64,000 nt of DNA. Source: Argyresthia goedartella. Lineage: Eukaryota; Arthropoda; Insecta; Lepidoptera; Argyresthiidae. Below the pieces are notes generated by a model. It did not search any database and was not told where the DNA came from. It worked only from the letters and a program-made list of their open reading frames with translations. Numbering within the stretch: position 1 is the stretch's first letter; each line of letters begins with the position of its first letter. This document shows positions 10,326-20,947 of the stretch, in pieces. The translations under genes were made by a program, and so were the position numbers. The stretch lies in NCBI GenBank assembly GCA_949825045.1, contig OX463809.1, forward strand, positions 9,389,501-9,453,500, given 5' to 3'.

Positions 10326-11010
10326 GTCTGCACTTGCAGCTTGAGTTGGTTTGGTTGCTCACAAGTTTAGTTGTCATTGTAATGAATATGATTGTAGTGT
10401 TTTAAATTTTTAATTGATGTTCACTTCTGAAAAACCTGTAAAATGATTATTCCATTGTTTCTATTGTTACCTTACAAGACCAGGTAGAAATTGAACAATT
10501 CATTACTAGAAACAACACTTGACAAAGTTTTAATTAATATTGGGAATACCTGAGATTTTAAAATTGTATCTGAATAATGAATAATCTGTGTTAAAAAATA
10601 TTTTATAATTTGCAATAAAAAACAGAAATGATAACACTCATGTTTCATTCGTCTAGATTCTTCGAATTTAATATATGAGGGGTATAGAATCAAATGCAGT
10701 TAGTGTTTGTGTTTATTTTCAACCGGGCTTGGTTATGAAGTCAAAACCAATTTAAATGTTATTGGCGTTTTAGCTGCCTTTGATTCTATGGATTGATGGA
10801 GGCTCCACCATCAATCAATCCAATGTCTTTATTACCGTAGATATTTATATATCCTTAGCAATCGTAATTTTTTGCCACTTCTCTACACCATGGGAGGAGA
10901 AAGGCGTAGAAACTCCCACAGATTGATTTTGTTTGATCTCTTAAAATTTGCTTGTGCTTAACTAATACAAATATTACAATATGAATTATTATAATTCATA
11001 AGCAGGAATA
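10326..11010. other. Intergenic AT-rich DNA
   Basis: No coding similarity was seen. A small hairpin with ATTGATGG and CCATCAAT arms lies near 10789-10815. The stretch separates the piggyBac element from the 3' flank of the CCDC28 gene. Confidence 0.5.
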
Positions 11011-11450
11011 AATTATTACGACATTATTAACAGCATATAATGTCTGATAAGGTCTGTTGCTGTTGTTGTTAAGCCAGATTAACCCCATACAGTCCCGTCA
11101 TTTAAGTAATCTTGAACACTATAATATCCCTTTTTCGACAAAGTCACTTTACATGGTTTTTAAATTGGTCAAAAGGCAATTTCAAGATCTCCAGAGGTAT
11201 CTTGTTGTAGTGAAGAATGCACTGACCCTTGAAAGAATTAACTGGACACATTAACACTGCATGAGAGTCCATACTTTTTATGTATTGCATTTGGTTCTAA
11301 CCATTACCCAAGATATCTTGGAGTGGCAATATGTTAATAGGCAAAGGCATCAAGCATTTCCTAAATTACAGGACATAGAAGGACCGACCAAGTACTCCAT
11401 TTTAGTCCACTTCATCCAGTCTTGACAAATAATACCAAAAAATCTTATTT

Positions 11451-12068
11451 TCATTGTTCAGCAGTAGTATTCCCAGTGTGCAAGCGCTCTATTGATGTGG
11501 ATAGTTGTTCTAAACTGTGCACTAGCTGCGTCATTTTATCTCGTGCAGCTGAATTATCAAAACTGTCATCATTTGGCTTCTCAACATCAGCACAGAGACG
11601 GAAATGCAGCCTTGCTAAGTTCTCCTGCTGGTCTCTGATGTTGATCATCTGTTCCATGCTACAGCCCGCGCCGAAAGCGCTGAGCTTGCCGGTGTCGAAG
11701 TCATCCAGCAACTCAAGTAGTGCTTTCTCCATGTGTTTCACATCAGGCGTATCTTTAGGCATTTTTGGTTTGTTGTAGTTAGAACGCATCACTTCGCGGT
11801 GTAAACGCCTCTCATTGATGTAGGATACTTTGGAGGACTCATTTATGCTGTTACCTGTGCTTGTTAGCTGTTGTGCTGGCGTCTTGCAGGCGCTGCTGGC
11901 CGCACTTGATATTTTGATGCTGGTGACGGGAGAGGTCGCTGACTGCGATACCTTCTGCTCCTCGTCTTCACACTCATTGTGCATTAGTTGCTGAGTCTCG
12001 TTAGCTTCTTCTGCATCCAAACTCATGAGAAAATATTTATATGGTTCGTTATCTCGCTGATAAAACAA
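11451..12068 (-). CDS. Coiled-coil domain-containing protein 28 homologue (CCDC28A/B family)
   Basis: An intronless 205-codon frame; a second ATG at 12026 (MSLDAEEANETQQ) is a likely start and gives 191 residues. The conserved family block is clear: HMEKALLELLDDF, GKLSAFG, CSMEQM, IRDQQENLARLHF, then a second helix with LVHSLEQLSTSIERLHTG. The N-terminal half is Ser/Thr-rich and unstructured. In vertebrates CCDC28B has been linked to Bardet-Biedl proteins, cilium length and the mTORC2 component SIN1; any such role here is inference from the family. The frame has no introns although vertebrate homologues are spliced, so this could be an intronless insect gene or a retrocopy. Partial copies lie at 16738-17223 and 19979-20445. 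This is the only one in the window with an uninterrupted frame. Confidence 0.82.
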   Translation of the reverse strand: MFYQRDNEPYKYFLMSLDAEEANETQQLMHNECEDEEQKVSQSATSPVTSIKISSAASSACKTPAQQLTSTGNSINESSKVSYINERRLHREVMRSNYNKPKMPKDTPDVKHMEKALLELLDDFDTGKLSAFGAGCSMEQMINIRDQQENLARLHFRLCADVEKPNDDSFDNSAARDKMTQLVHSLEQLSTSIERLHTGNTTAEQ

Positions 12069-12721
12069 ATCAGTGATCGATTGTCGACAGCTATTGCACG
12101 AACGTATAGGGCTATTTCAAGAGGCACCAATACATAAAAACAAAACAAACTCGTATCATCAAGGTTTTAGACTGATAAACGCAGAACAGCACTTTTTTTA
12201 AAGTAATTTAGCCGATAAAATCGACGGATGGATCTCAAATTAAATAACCTTGGATTATTCCAATGAAATTAATGTATTGTTTTGTTTTGACAGCATTTGA
12301 CTTTTGTTCTTTTTTCATCTTTATCCTTTCGGATAGGCAAGGGCAATCTAAGCCGTACAGCCTGTTCTGATGATGATTCTTTCTTCGTTCGTTTATATAA
12401 GTTTAGGCCGTTGCCAGGTCTTTTATTTATTCAGTCAAATCCGTTATTATATGCCAGGCCGAAGCCAATTCTTTGTAAGTCTTCTTCAGGGTAAACGTTT
12501 TCAATAAGGCCGAAGCCAAGTCTTTGTATTATATATTTGTTTGTTATAGTTATAACAAGTTTTTGTTAAGTTCTTCATAGCCGGTAGTGAGTCTTTATCG
12601 AGGTTTGTCATATCCGAGATTAGTCTAAATTTCTTGGACCGTGTGTATTATGTATTGATACAATGTCTGATAAGTTTCTGAATTATCTAGAAGTCCTTGA
12701 GTGTTCGACGGGATATAATTT

Positions 12722-12905
12722 TATTTATAAATCTCAATCAGTCTGTCCATTAGCACAAGGCGCTGAATGCCAAAGGACCGACAATAGAAAATAATATGGT
12801 CGATTGTTTCGTTATCGGCATCACTTTCACCATGCGAGCACAATGGAGATTGGAGATGAGGCCATTTTCATTCGATGAAGACGGGCATTAATTCGGCGAA
12901 GTCGG
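12722..12905 (-). pseudogene. LINE reverse-transcriptase C-terminal fragment
   Basis: The minus strand encodes CSHGESDADNETIDHIIFYC, the C-terminal Cys/His pattern (C-x2-G, E-T, H-x4-C) found at the end of R1/jockey/I-type LINE ORF2 proteins. It is followed by RSFGIQRLVL. Frames on either side are broken. The fragment lies inside the duplicated unit and recurs at about 17877-18060. Confidence 0.5.
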
Positions 12906-13117
12906 CAATGTAAACAGTATTGGTTTATTGCTCAGAAGTAAGGACTTTGAATGCAAAACACTCGTTACAATATCGAAGATCAGATTTATTGCTCTTACAG
13001 CGGTATAGTTTGGTTAAACAGAGCTCAAGTGACTTTCACCGATACCGTAAAGCGAATGGCCGGGCGGGCATGCCACTCGGATGCCCGCTAATTCCTCTTT
13101 TACCTCTGTCAATGTCT

Positions 13118-13670
13118 CGACCAATCATAACAAGACAACACAGCTACTTTAATCATACATCGTTATAAAAACTAATGTTAATATTTAATTAACATGTAAA
13201 TAATAATAGGCATATTTAATTATTTATAACAATCCAGTATGCAATAAATAAGTGACGGTTTAACTGTTATAGAACTAAAAGAACAACGTATTAAATACAG
13301 TGATTGTGTATGTCGACCAATCATAACAAGTCAACACAACTACTTTAATCATAAATCGTTATAAAAACTAATGTAATTATTTAATTAACATGTAAATATT
13401 AATAGGTATATTTAATTATATATAACAGCTCGGCCATCCGCTTTCCGACGAGACCTCGTTGCTATGTGTAATTTTGTCTCAAAAATCTATACTCTAGATA
13501 CTTCGACAAAGAAATAAAATAACAATAGTAAACGTAAGATATAAAGAAAAAAGACATAGCTACATATTATCTCATTACTTTACAATTATAGATGTTAAGA
13601 TACCTACTTTGTTATTATATTCACAATTAGTTTTCTAATTAAAGCTCAAATAAAATTACTTTACGTCACA
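13118..13670. repeat. 550 bp repeat, copy A, with internal ~105 bp duplication
   Basis: Starts at GACCAATCATAACAAGAC. An internal second copy of the first 105 bp begins at about 13315 with GACCAATCATAACAAGTC. The whole block recurs at 18276-18822 (as part of the tandem duplication) and inverted at 22135-22680. Three copies with different flanks on the third suggest a small transposable element, but no clear terminal repeats were found. Confidence 0.6.
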
Positions 13671-13680
13671 GACTTGAATA

Positions 13681-16322
13681 GTGAATACTGAATTCTTAAT
13701 AACTGTAATTGTAAATGGGTTCTTAATGAACCCACTAGACATGAAACTAACAAAAATAACGTTACTACTTCTACTTGTATAGACAATTTCATTGTAAATT
13801 TTAACGAATATAATGGTTCTGTCCTTAGACATAAAATTTCAGATCACAATGTTATTAAACTAGAATTATTAAATCAAAATGACTAGTGTAATAATACGAC
13901 CTATGTAGCCAGAAACTTTTCTATGAGTAATCTGAAGTACTTTAATTTCATATTTAATAACAATTATTTTAAAATAAAATCAGAAATCCTATTGGCAAAT
14001 GACGCGATTGCAAGAATGAAGATTCTACAAGATAATTAATTATTTACAAGATAATTAATGTTAATTATTGTTACAATATCGCTTTCCCAAAAATAAAAAA
14101 AAGAGTTAATAACAAACAAAAACACTGGTCAACTTTAGGTATAGAAACAAGTAAAAATAATTTATGTAAATTAGAATTCCTTCAACAGCATTACCCCAGC
14201 CAAAAAACAAAATTAAGAATTAAAATGTACAGAAAAATTTTGCAAAAAGCTATGCTAGCCGCAAAAAAACTACAGTATAAGGCTAGGATAGCTAAATCGA
14301 AAAATAAAATTAAAGAAGCGTGGCAAATCATAAATGAACAAGTAGGACATAAAAAGCGACAAAATACAAAATCACAGATAGAACTCTTAAAAGATGAAAC
14401 GGGAAATGATGTTAGAGAACCTGAAAAAATTGCAAGTCTATTTAATGACTTTTTTCGTAACATTGCACAAAAACTAACAACTAAATTAAATATCAATGCA
14501 CAAAATTGTTTAAAATACTTAAATATACAGAATAAGCCTCTAACAACAATTGTATTTCATCCATTATGTTTTAGTGAGTTTAGAAAGATATTAACGAATA
14601 TGAAGCAAAAACCTACTTTAGATATCTATGACATGAGCACGAAAACGTTAAGAAATATTGTAATAAATAACAATAACTTATTTGAATTAGTACTTCTTGT
14701 TGTCAACTCTTGCTTATCTGAAGGCATTTTCCCTGATGTACTTAAGCCGGGTAGGGTAGTACCGCTCTTTAAAAAAGGAGATGTCACAGATCTTAGCAAT
14801 TACAGCCCAGTATGTGTATTACCAACTTTATCAAAAATTTTAGAAGCAGCTACAAAATCTAGAATTGTAAAATACTTCGAGGATAATAACATGTTTACAA
14901 TAGCACAGTTTGGAATTAGAAAAGGTAAATCGACTGAAATGGCAATTAGAAAAGTAATTTATTACATTCTTGATTCCTTAGATTTTTCAAATAGATGCGC
15001 CAGTATTTTTTGTGACCTTTCAAAAGCTTTCGATTGTTTGCGTCACGATATATTAATATTAAAATTGCAGTACTATGGGTTTCAAGGCGTTGAACTCAGT
15101 ATGATGATAAGTTACCTAAATAACCGCACACAAATTGTATCGGTAAATAATCATACTTCTCATCCAGGAAAGATGTCGATCGGGGTACCACAAGGGTCAA
15201 TCCTGGGTCCCGTATTGTTCTTAATATATATAAATGATCTTTGTAATATACTTCCAAGTGAAGCTCATTTGAGCTTATTTGCTGACGATACACATATTGG
15301 CTTGAGAGACAAAAGTAAGTCGCAGTTAGATGATAAATTAAACAACGTCATAAGTTTGCTTAAAGAATGGTTTGATGCTAACGGCATTATTCTCAACTCT
15401 AATAAAAGTGTTGTAATGTATTATCAATCAAGATTAGGCATTTTTGGTAACTCGACTTCTCAAGAAAATATATTTTTAGGATATACAATAGACAATACGA
15501 TTAGTCACAAAGGGCATATTGATAAAATTTGTATGAAATTAGCTAGCAGCAATTATGCTCTTTTTAAACTTAAACCATTATTAGATAAAAAATCACTTCT
15601 ATCTGTTTATTATGCGTATATACATTCAATTATTAGATATTCTATTACTGTATGGGGTAATGCTACAGAAATTAACAGAGTCCTTAAATGTCAAAAACGA
15701 TCAATCAGAACAATCAATGGTTTAAAAAAACGCAGCCACGCAAGAGAGCACTTTAAAAAAGATAAAATTATGACAGTTATTTCTCTTTACATTTACAATA
15801 GTTTGTTAGAGGTTCACGAAGATAGGGAAATTCCGGAAAAGCAAGATACTGCTTTACCCTTTACTTTCCGTGATAATAAAAAACGAACAATAAAAAATAA
15901 TGAAACCCGTATAGTACCAAAAACAAGATTAGCTAAAGTACAGAAACAAGGTCGTTACTTTAAAATCCTGATGTATAATAAATTACCAAAAAGTCTGACC
16001 ACTCTAAAATTTAACTTGTTCAAACAAAAACTAAAAATATTTTTTGAAAATAATCCATTTTATACTGTCAAAGAATATATGTCAATGGAACTTGTAGAAT
16101 CTTTGTTCTTGGAAAAATTATAAATAAAATAACTATCATTTCACTGTAAAAAGTTAAATGCAGTAATTTAAATGTCAAATATTTAAGTAATGTAAAATTT
16201 GAAATATTTAAGTTAGAATAGGAATTTCAAATATTTAAGTAGTATGTAAGTGTAAAATGTAAATGACTTGCCTGTAAATTATTTTACTTCGAGGCCAATA
16301 AATATTTCTATGTTCTATGTTC
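13681..16322 (+). mobile_element. 5'-truncated CR1-like non-LTR retrotransposon
   Basis: The limits come from comparison with the empty site in copy 2 (18826-18845), where CTTGAATAG runs straight into TAGGGACAGGG. The element begins inside the endonuclease domain: a frame around 13720-13885 shows EPTRHETNK and RHKISDHNVIKLELL, with the conserved S-D-H of AP-type endonucleases. The main RT frame and a 200 bp 3' UTR follow. The 3' end is the short repeat TTCTATGTTCTATGTTCTA, the kind of tail found in CR1 elements. Any target duplication is 3 bp (TAG) or none. Confidence 0.85.
14225..16123 (+). CDS. Reverse transcriptase (ORF2 C-terminal part) of the CR1-like element
   Basis: A 632-codon open frame. 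RT motifs in order: KPGRVVPLFKKGD, DLSNYSPVCVLPTLSKILE, CDLSKAFDCLRHD (first catalytic Asp), IGVPQGSILGPVLFLIYIND, LFADDT (catalytic FADD box). A thumb/C-terminal region with YAYIHSIIRYSITVWG and YNKLPKSLTTLKFNLFKQKL follows. It copies element RNA at a nicked target by target-primed reverse transcription. The frame here is intact from RT to stop, but the endonuclease upstream is in another frame with stops and is truncated at 13681, so the copy cannot move by itself. The long open RT frame suggests the insertion is fairly young. Confidence 0.9.
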   Translation: MYRKILQKAMLAAKKLQYKARIAKSKNKIKEAWQIINEQVGHKKRQNTKSQIELLKDETGNDVREPEKIASLFNDFFRNIAQKLTTKLNINAQNCLKYLNIQNKPLTTIVFHPLCFSEFRKILTNMKQKPTLDIYDMSTKTLRNIVINNNNLFELVLLVVNSCLSEGIFPDVLKPGRVVPLFKKGDVTDLSNYSPVCVLPTLSKILEAATKSRIVKYFEDNNMFTIAQFGIRKGKSTEMAIRKVIYYILDSLDFSNRCASIFCDLSKAFDCLRHDILILKLQYYGFQGVELSMMISYLNNRTQIVSVNNHTSHPGKMSIGVPQGSILGPVLFLIYINDLCNILPSEAHLSLFADDTHIGLRDKSKSQLDDKLNNVISLLKEWFDANGIILNSNKSVVMYYQSRLGIFGNSTSQENIFLGYTIDNTISHKGHIDKICMKLASSNYALFKLKPLLDKKSLLSVYYAYIHSIIRYSITVWGNATEINRVLKCQKRSIRTINGLKKRSHAREHFKKDKIMTVISLYIYNSLLEVHEDREIPEKQDTALPFTFRDNKKRTIKNNETRIVPKTRLAKVQKQGRYFKILMYNKLPKSLTTLKFNLFKQKLKIFFENNPFYTVKEYMSMELVESLFLEKL

Positions 16323-16455
16323 TAGTAGGGACAGGGCACGGAGCGCTTGAAAGTGTCGCTACAAAAACAGTACAAAATCGGGAAAATTGGACTGTTTGCA
16401 ATCAGTCGCGCTTGGACGGTGACAGCCGATTGACATATCGGCAGCAAAAACAAAA

Positions 16456-16531
16456 ATGGTGACCTGCGACGTAAAAAGGTGTAAATCATACCCAAATCGA
16501 CAACACAAAAACAGGGAGTGTCGTATCACAA
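16456..16531 (+). pseudogene. Orphan THAP-like first exon (copy 1)
   Basis: ATG at 16456 opens MVTCDVKRCKSYPN, with the C-x4-C spacing at the start of THAP zinc-binding domains, and runs into AAGTAAGT at 16530, a good 5' splice site. The expected F-x-x-F/P part is degenerate and no later THAP exon follows before the rearrangement boundary. An almost identical copy lies at 18966-19041. Assignment rests on the C-x4-C start and the donor only. Confidence 0.35.
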
Positions 16532-16737
16532 GTAAGTATTATATTTTCAACTACTATTGGCTTTAAATTGATTATCTATAAAATATTGTTCTCGAAAAAA
16601 TCCTCAAACGAAAATCAACCATTCGACTGACGTAACTTTGTAGCGACGTGCGACTTCCTATATTTGAAAAACGATCCGATTTGGTTATTTTTCTATTCGT
16701 AATGTCATTAGATTACTATTCGTAATGTCATTTGGTT

Positions 16738-17223
16738 ATCATCAGCACAGAGACGGAAATGCAGCCTTGCTAAGTTCTCCTGCTGGTATCTGATGTTGAT
16801 CATCTGTTCCATGCTACAGCCCGCGCCGAAAGCGCTGAGCTTGCCGGTGTCGAAGTCATCCAGCAACTCAAGTAGTGCTTTCTCCATGTGTTTCACATCA
16901 GGCGTATCTTTAGGCATTTTTGGTTTGTTTTAGTTAGAACGCATCACTTCGCGGTGTAAACGCCTCTCATTGATGTAGGATACTTTGGAGGACTCATTTA
17001 TGCTGTTACCTGTGCTTGTTAGCTGTTGTGCTGGCGTATTGGAGGCGCTGCTGGCCGCACTTGATATCTTGATGCTGGTGACGGGAGAGGTCGCTGACTG
17101 CGATACCTTCTGCTCCTCGTCTTCACACTCATTGTGCATTAGTTGCTGGGTCTCGTTAGCTTCTTCTGTATCCAAACTCATGAGAAAATATTTATATGGT
17201 TCGTTACCTCGCTGATAAAACAA
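16738..17223 (-). pseudogene. Partial duplicate of the CCDC28 gene
   Basis: The frame matches the N-terminal part of the gene at 11451-12068, up to LARLHFRLCAD, and then breaks at 16737 where the duplicated unit begins. The last quarter of the protein is absent. A frame break lies near 16917-16930 where the intact copy reads SNYNKPKMPKD. A fragment carrying the missing 3' part lies inverted at 19979-20445. It is not expected to make a functional protein. Confidence 0.85.
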
Positions 17224-17876
17224 ATCAGTGATCGATTGTCGACAGCTATTGCACGAACGTATAGGGCTATTTCAAGAGGCACCAATACATAAAAACAAAA
17301 CAAACTCGTATCATCAAGGTTTTAGACTGATAAACGCAGAACAGCACTTTTCTTAAAGTAATTTAGCCGATAAAATCGACGGATGGATCTCAAATTAAAT
17401 AACCTTGGATTATTCGAATGAAATTAATGTATTGTTTTGTTTTGACAGCATTTGACTTTTGTTCTTTTTTCATCTTTATCCTTTCGGATAGGCAAGGGCA
17501 ATCTAAGCCGTACAGCCTGTTCTGATGATGATTCTTTCTTCGTTCGTTTATATAAGTTTAGGCCGTTGCCAGGTCTTTTATTTATTCAGTCAAATCCGTT
17601 ATTATATGCCAGGCCGAAGCCAATTCTTTGTAAGTCTTCTTCAGGGTAAACGTTTTCAATAAGGCCGAAGCCAAGTCTTTGTAATATATATTTGTTTGTT
17701 ATAGTTATAACAAGTTTTTGTTAAGTTGTTCATAGCCGGTAGTGAGTCTTTATCGAGGTTTGTCATATCCGAGATTAGTCTAAATTTCTTGGACCGTGTG
17801 TATTATGCATTGATACAATGTCTGATAAGTTTCTGAATTATCTAGAAGTCCTTGAGTGTTCGACGGGATATAATTT

Positions 17877-18060
17877 TATTTATAAATCTCAATCAGTCTG
17901 TCCATTAGCACAAGGCGCTGAATGCCAAAGGACCGACAATAGAAAATAATATGGTCGATTGTTTCGTTATCGGCATCACTTTCACCATGCGAGCACAATG
18001 GAGATTGGAGATGAGGCCATTTTCATTCGATGAAGATGGGCATTAATTCGGCGAAGTCGG
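17877..18060 (-). pseudogene. LINE C-terminal fragment, second copy
   Basis: Copy of 12722-12905 within the second duplicated unit, with the same CSHG, ET and HIIFYC residues in the minus frame. Confidence 0.45.
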
Positions 18061-18275
18061 CAATGTAAACAGTATTGGTTTATTGCTCAGAAGTAAGGAC
18101 TTTGAATGCAAAACACTCGTTACAATATCGAAGATCAGATTTATTGCTCTTACAGCGGTATAGTTTGGTTAAACAGAGCTCAAGTGACTTTCACCGATAC
18201 CGTAAAGCGAATGGCCGGGCGGGCATGCCACTCGAATGCCCGCTAATTCCTCTTTTACCTCTGTCAATGTCTCGA

Positions 18276-18822
18276 CCAATCATAACAAGACAACAAAGCT
18301 ACTTTAATCATAAATCGTTATAAAAACTAATGTTAATATTTAATTAACATGTAAATAATAATAGGCATATTTAATTATTTATAACAATCCAGTATGCAAT
18401 AAATAAGTGACGGTTTAACTGTTATAGAACTAAAAGAACAACGTATTAAATACAGTGATTGTGTATGTCGACCAATCATAACAAGTCAACACAACTACTT
18501 TAATCATAAATCGTTATAAAAACTAATGTAATTATTTAATTAACATGTAAATATTAATAGGTATATTTAATTATATATAACAGCTCGGCCATCCGCTTTC
18601 CGACGAGACCTCGTTGCTATGTGTAATTTTGTCTCAAAAATCTATACTCTAGATACTTCGACAAAGAAATAAAATAACAATAGTAAACGTAAGATATAAA
18701 GAAAGAAGACATAGCTACATATTATCTCATTACTTTACAATTATAGATGTTAAGATACCTACTTTGTTATTATATTCACAATTAGTTTTCTAATTAAAGC
18801 TCAAATAAAATTACTTTACGTC
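18276..18822. repeat. 550 bp repeat, copy B
   Basis: Same block as 13118-13670, carried along by the tandem duplication. Small differences only. Confidence 0.65.
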
Positions 18823-18965
18823 ACAGACTTGAATAGTAGGGACAGGGCATGGAGCGCTTGAAAGTGTCGCTACAAAAACAGTACAAAATCGGGAAAATTG
18901 GACTGTTTACAATCAGTCGCGCTTGGACGGTGACAGCCGATTGACATATCGGCAGCAAAACAAAA

Positions 18966-19041
18966 ATGGTGACCTGCGACGTAAAAAGGTGTAAATCATA
19001 CCCAAATCGACAACACAAAAACAGGGAGTGTCGTATCACAA
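18966..19041 (+). pseudogene. Orphan THAP-like first exon (copy 2)
   Basis: Same MVTCDVKRC start and same AAGTAAGT donor as 16456-16531, in the second duplicated unit. Confidence 0.35.
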
Positions 19042-19246
19042 GTAAGTATTATATTTTCAACTACTATTGGCTTTAAATAGATTATCTATAAAATATTGTT
19101 CTCGAAAAAATCCTCAAACGAAAATCAACCATTCGACTGACGTAACTTTGTAGCGACGTGCGACTTCCTATATTTGAAAAACGATCCGATTTGGTTATTT
19201 TTCTATTCGTAATGTCATTAGATTACTATTCGTAATGTCATTTGGT

Positions 19247-19692
19247 TTCGTAAAGAAATTTAGTACGGGAAGGCCTATCCTTAGTATTTATATCGATGCT
19301 TTACGTTCCAGAGTCTTGATGACATTAGGGATAGTGCCGGCGAGCATATAAAGGCACAACAGGACAAGGACAAGGAACGGTATGATAGATATAGGAAAAC
19401 GGGAATGCGTTTCAAAGAAGGTGATTTAGTCAGAGTAGTAAGAGCTGCGAAAGGAAAAGAAGGACAGTCAAAGAAACTTGAACCTAAATATAGAGGCCTT
19501 TACAGAATTAAGAAAGTTCTCCCCAACGATAGGTTCATGGTTGAGGACACGCCTCTTACAAAAAGTGGTAGGAGGTACGAGGCTGTAGTAGCCATTGATA
19601 AAATATTTCCATGGATCTGTTTCAACGAACCCGTATCAACCGATTGTGAATCCGAGCGTAATGATTGCGAGTCTGAATCTGGAGAATTGTAA
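19247..19692 (+). pseudogene. Ty3/gypsy integrase C-terminal fragment
   Basis: An open stretch ends in a 95-codon frame with KEGDLVRVVRAAKGKEG, LEPKYRGLYRIKKVLPNDRF and IDKIFPW. This is the GPY/F-like C-terminal part of a retrotransposon integrase, followed by an acidic tail and a stop. Upstream residues (ERYDRYRKTG) stay in frame back to about 19290, but no RT, RNase H or integrase core is present. It abuts the right edge of the tandem duplication at 19245. Confidence 0.7.
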
Positions 19693-19702
19693 ATAGATGT
19701 AT

Positions 19703-19978
19703 AGTATAAGTGAAGTTACTCACATTACTAATGAAGATGAATGTTGTCCAATGAATCAAATCCTATTTAGAAGTTATGTCGATTTAAGAAACGATATCTA
19801 TATTCAATGTTTCTGATGCTTAAGGAACAATAACATATGTCATGGTACAGAAAAATAGTAATGTGATTTAGGAATGGACGATGAGTGTCATGCATCGTTG
19901 ATATTGGTTTATGTACCAGTAGCTGAAATATCTGCTTTTCAATGTCATGGACAAGTAAATACTGATTCATTTAGTTTA
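19703..19978 (+). repeat. Direct repeat D, copy 1
   Basis: About 270 bp, from AGTATAAGTGAAGTTACTC to TACTGATTCATTT, repeated at 20452-20720 with about 95 percent identity by eye. The two copies flank the inverted CCDC28 fragment. It lies just after the gypsy integrase stop, so it may be that element's 3' region. Confidence 0.75.
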
Positions 19979-20445
19979 GAACAACTATCCACATCAATAG
20001 ACCGCTTGCACACTGGGAATACTACTGCTGAACAATGAAAATAAGAATTTTTGGTATTATTTGTCAAGACTGGATGAAGTGGACTTAAATGGAGTACTTG
20101 GTCGGTCCTTCTATGTCCTGTAATTTAGGAAATGCTTGATGCCTTTGCCTATTAACATATTGCCACTCCAAGATATCTTGGGTAATGGTTACAACCAAAT
20201 GCAATACATAAAAAGTATGGACTGTCATGCAGTGTTAATGCGTCCAGTTAATTCTTTCAAGGGTTAGTGCATTCTCTACTACAACAAGATACCTCTGGAG
20301 ATCTTGAAATTGCCTTTTGACCAATTTAAAAACCATGTAAAGCGACTTTGTCGAAAAAGGGATATTAAAATATTCAAGATTACTTAAATGACGAGACTGT
20401 ATGGGGTTACTCTGGCTCAACACAGACCTTGCTGTTAATAATTTC
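19979..20445 (+). pseudogene. Inverted copy of the CCDC28 3' end and 3' flank
   Basis: On the plus strand this matches the complement of about 11011-11515: the last codons (LSTSIDRLHTGNTTAEQ, then stop at 20036-20038) and about 400 bp of downstream sequence. In the gene at 11451-12068 this region is on the minus strand. Several substitutions separate the copies. It sits between the two D repeats. Confidence 0.82.
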
Positions 20446-20451
20446 GTAAGT

Positions 20452-20720
20452 AATAAGTATAAGTGAAGTTACTCACATTACTAATGAAGATGAATGTTGT
20501 CCAATGAATTAAATCCTATTTAGAAGTTATGTCGGTTTAAGAAACGATATATTAAATGTTTCTGATGCTTAAGGAACAATAACTTATGTCATGGTACAGA
20601 AAAATAGTAATGTGATTTAGGAATGGACGATGAGTGTCATGCATCGTTGATATTGGTTTATGTACTAGTAGCTGAAATATTTGCTTGTCAATGTCATGGA
20701 CAAGTAAATACTGATTCATT
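20452..20720 (+). repeat. Direct repeat D, copy 2
   Basis: Second copy of the 270 bp block described at 19703. It continues beyond the shared part into GGTTAGGGTCATG, with two related AGGTAACGGATGCC and AGGTAACCGACACC motifs in the following 180 bp. Confidence 0.75.
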
Positions 20721-20947
20721 GGTTAGGGTCATGTACTAATGAATGGGTGTGGGGTATCAGGTAACGGATGCCTCGCGTTTTAGCCATTGGTGCAACAGTA
20801 TATCTACTGTTCAAGGTCATGGACCAATAATATACTGCTTACATAAAATATGTCAATCAAGTCAGGGATGTCAGGTAACCGACACCCTTAACGTCATGGA
20901 TCATAAACTAATTTAGAAATGAATGGAACGTAATAGAGTTTCATAAT

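Larger units (their letters stand above)
11582..16737. repeat. Copy 1 of a 2.5 kb tandem duplication (interrupted by a CR1-like element)
   Basis: The segment from ATCAGCACAGAGACGG (11582) through 13680, plus 16323-16737, matches 16738-19245 base for base with only scattered differences, in the same order and strand. The difference between the copies is the 2.6 kb retrotransposon inserted between 13680 and about 16323 in this copy. The unit holds the N-terminal four fifths of the CCDC28 frame, a LINE C-terminal fragment, a 550 bp repeat and a THAP-like exon. The junction near 16737 (GTCATTTGGTTATCATCAGC) has short similarity to the sequence just left of 11582 (ATCATTTGG), which suggests microhomology-mediated duplication. 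Confidence 0.88.
16738..19245. repeat. Copy 2 of the 2.5 kb tandem duplication (uninterrupted)
   Basis: Matches 11582-13680 joined to 16323-16737. Example differences are GGGCACGG versus GGGCATGG and AAATTGATT versus AAATAGATT, so divergence is low, of the order of one percent by eye. It lacks the CR1-like insertion and shows the empty target. It ends at 19245, where sequence related to a gypsy integrase starts. Confidence 0.88.

Noticed and set aside
11422..11778. Plus-strand ORF of 118 codons
   Set aside because: Antisense to the CCDC28 homologue, which has clear family similarity.
14191..14496. Minus-strand ORF of 101 codons with hydrophobic segments
   Set aside because: Antisense to the start of the CR1-like RT frame.
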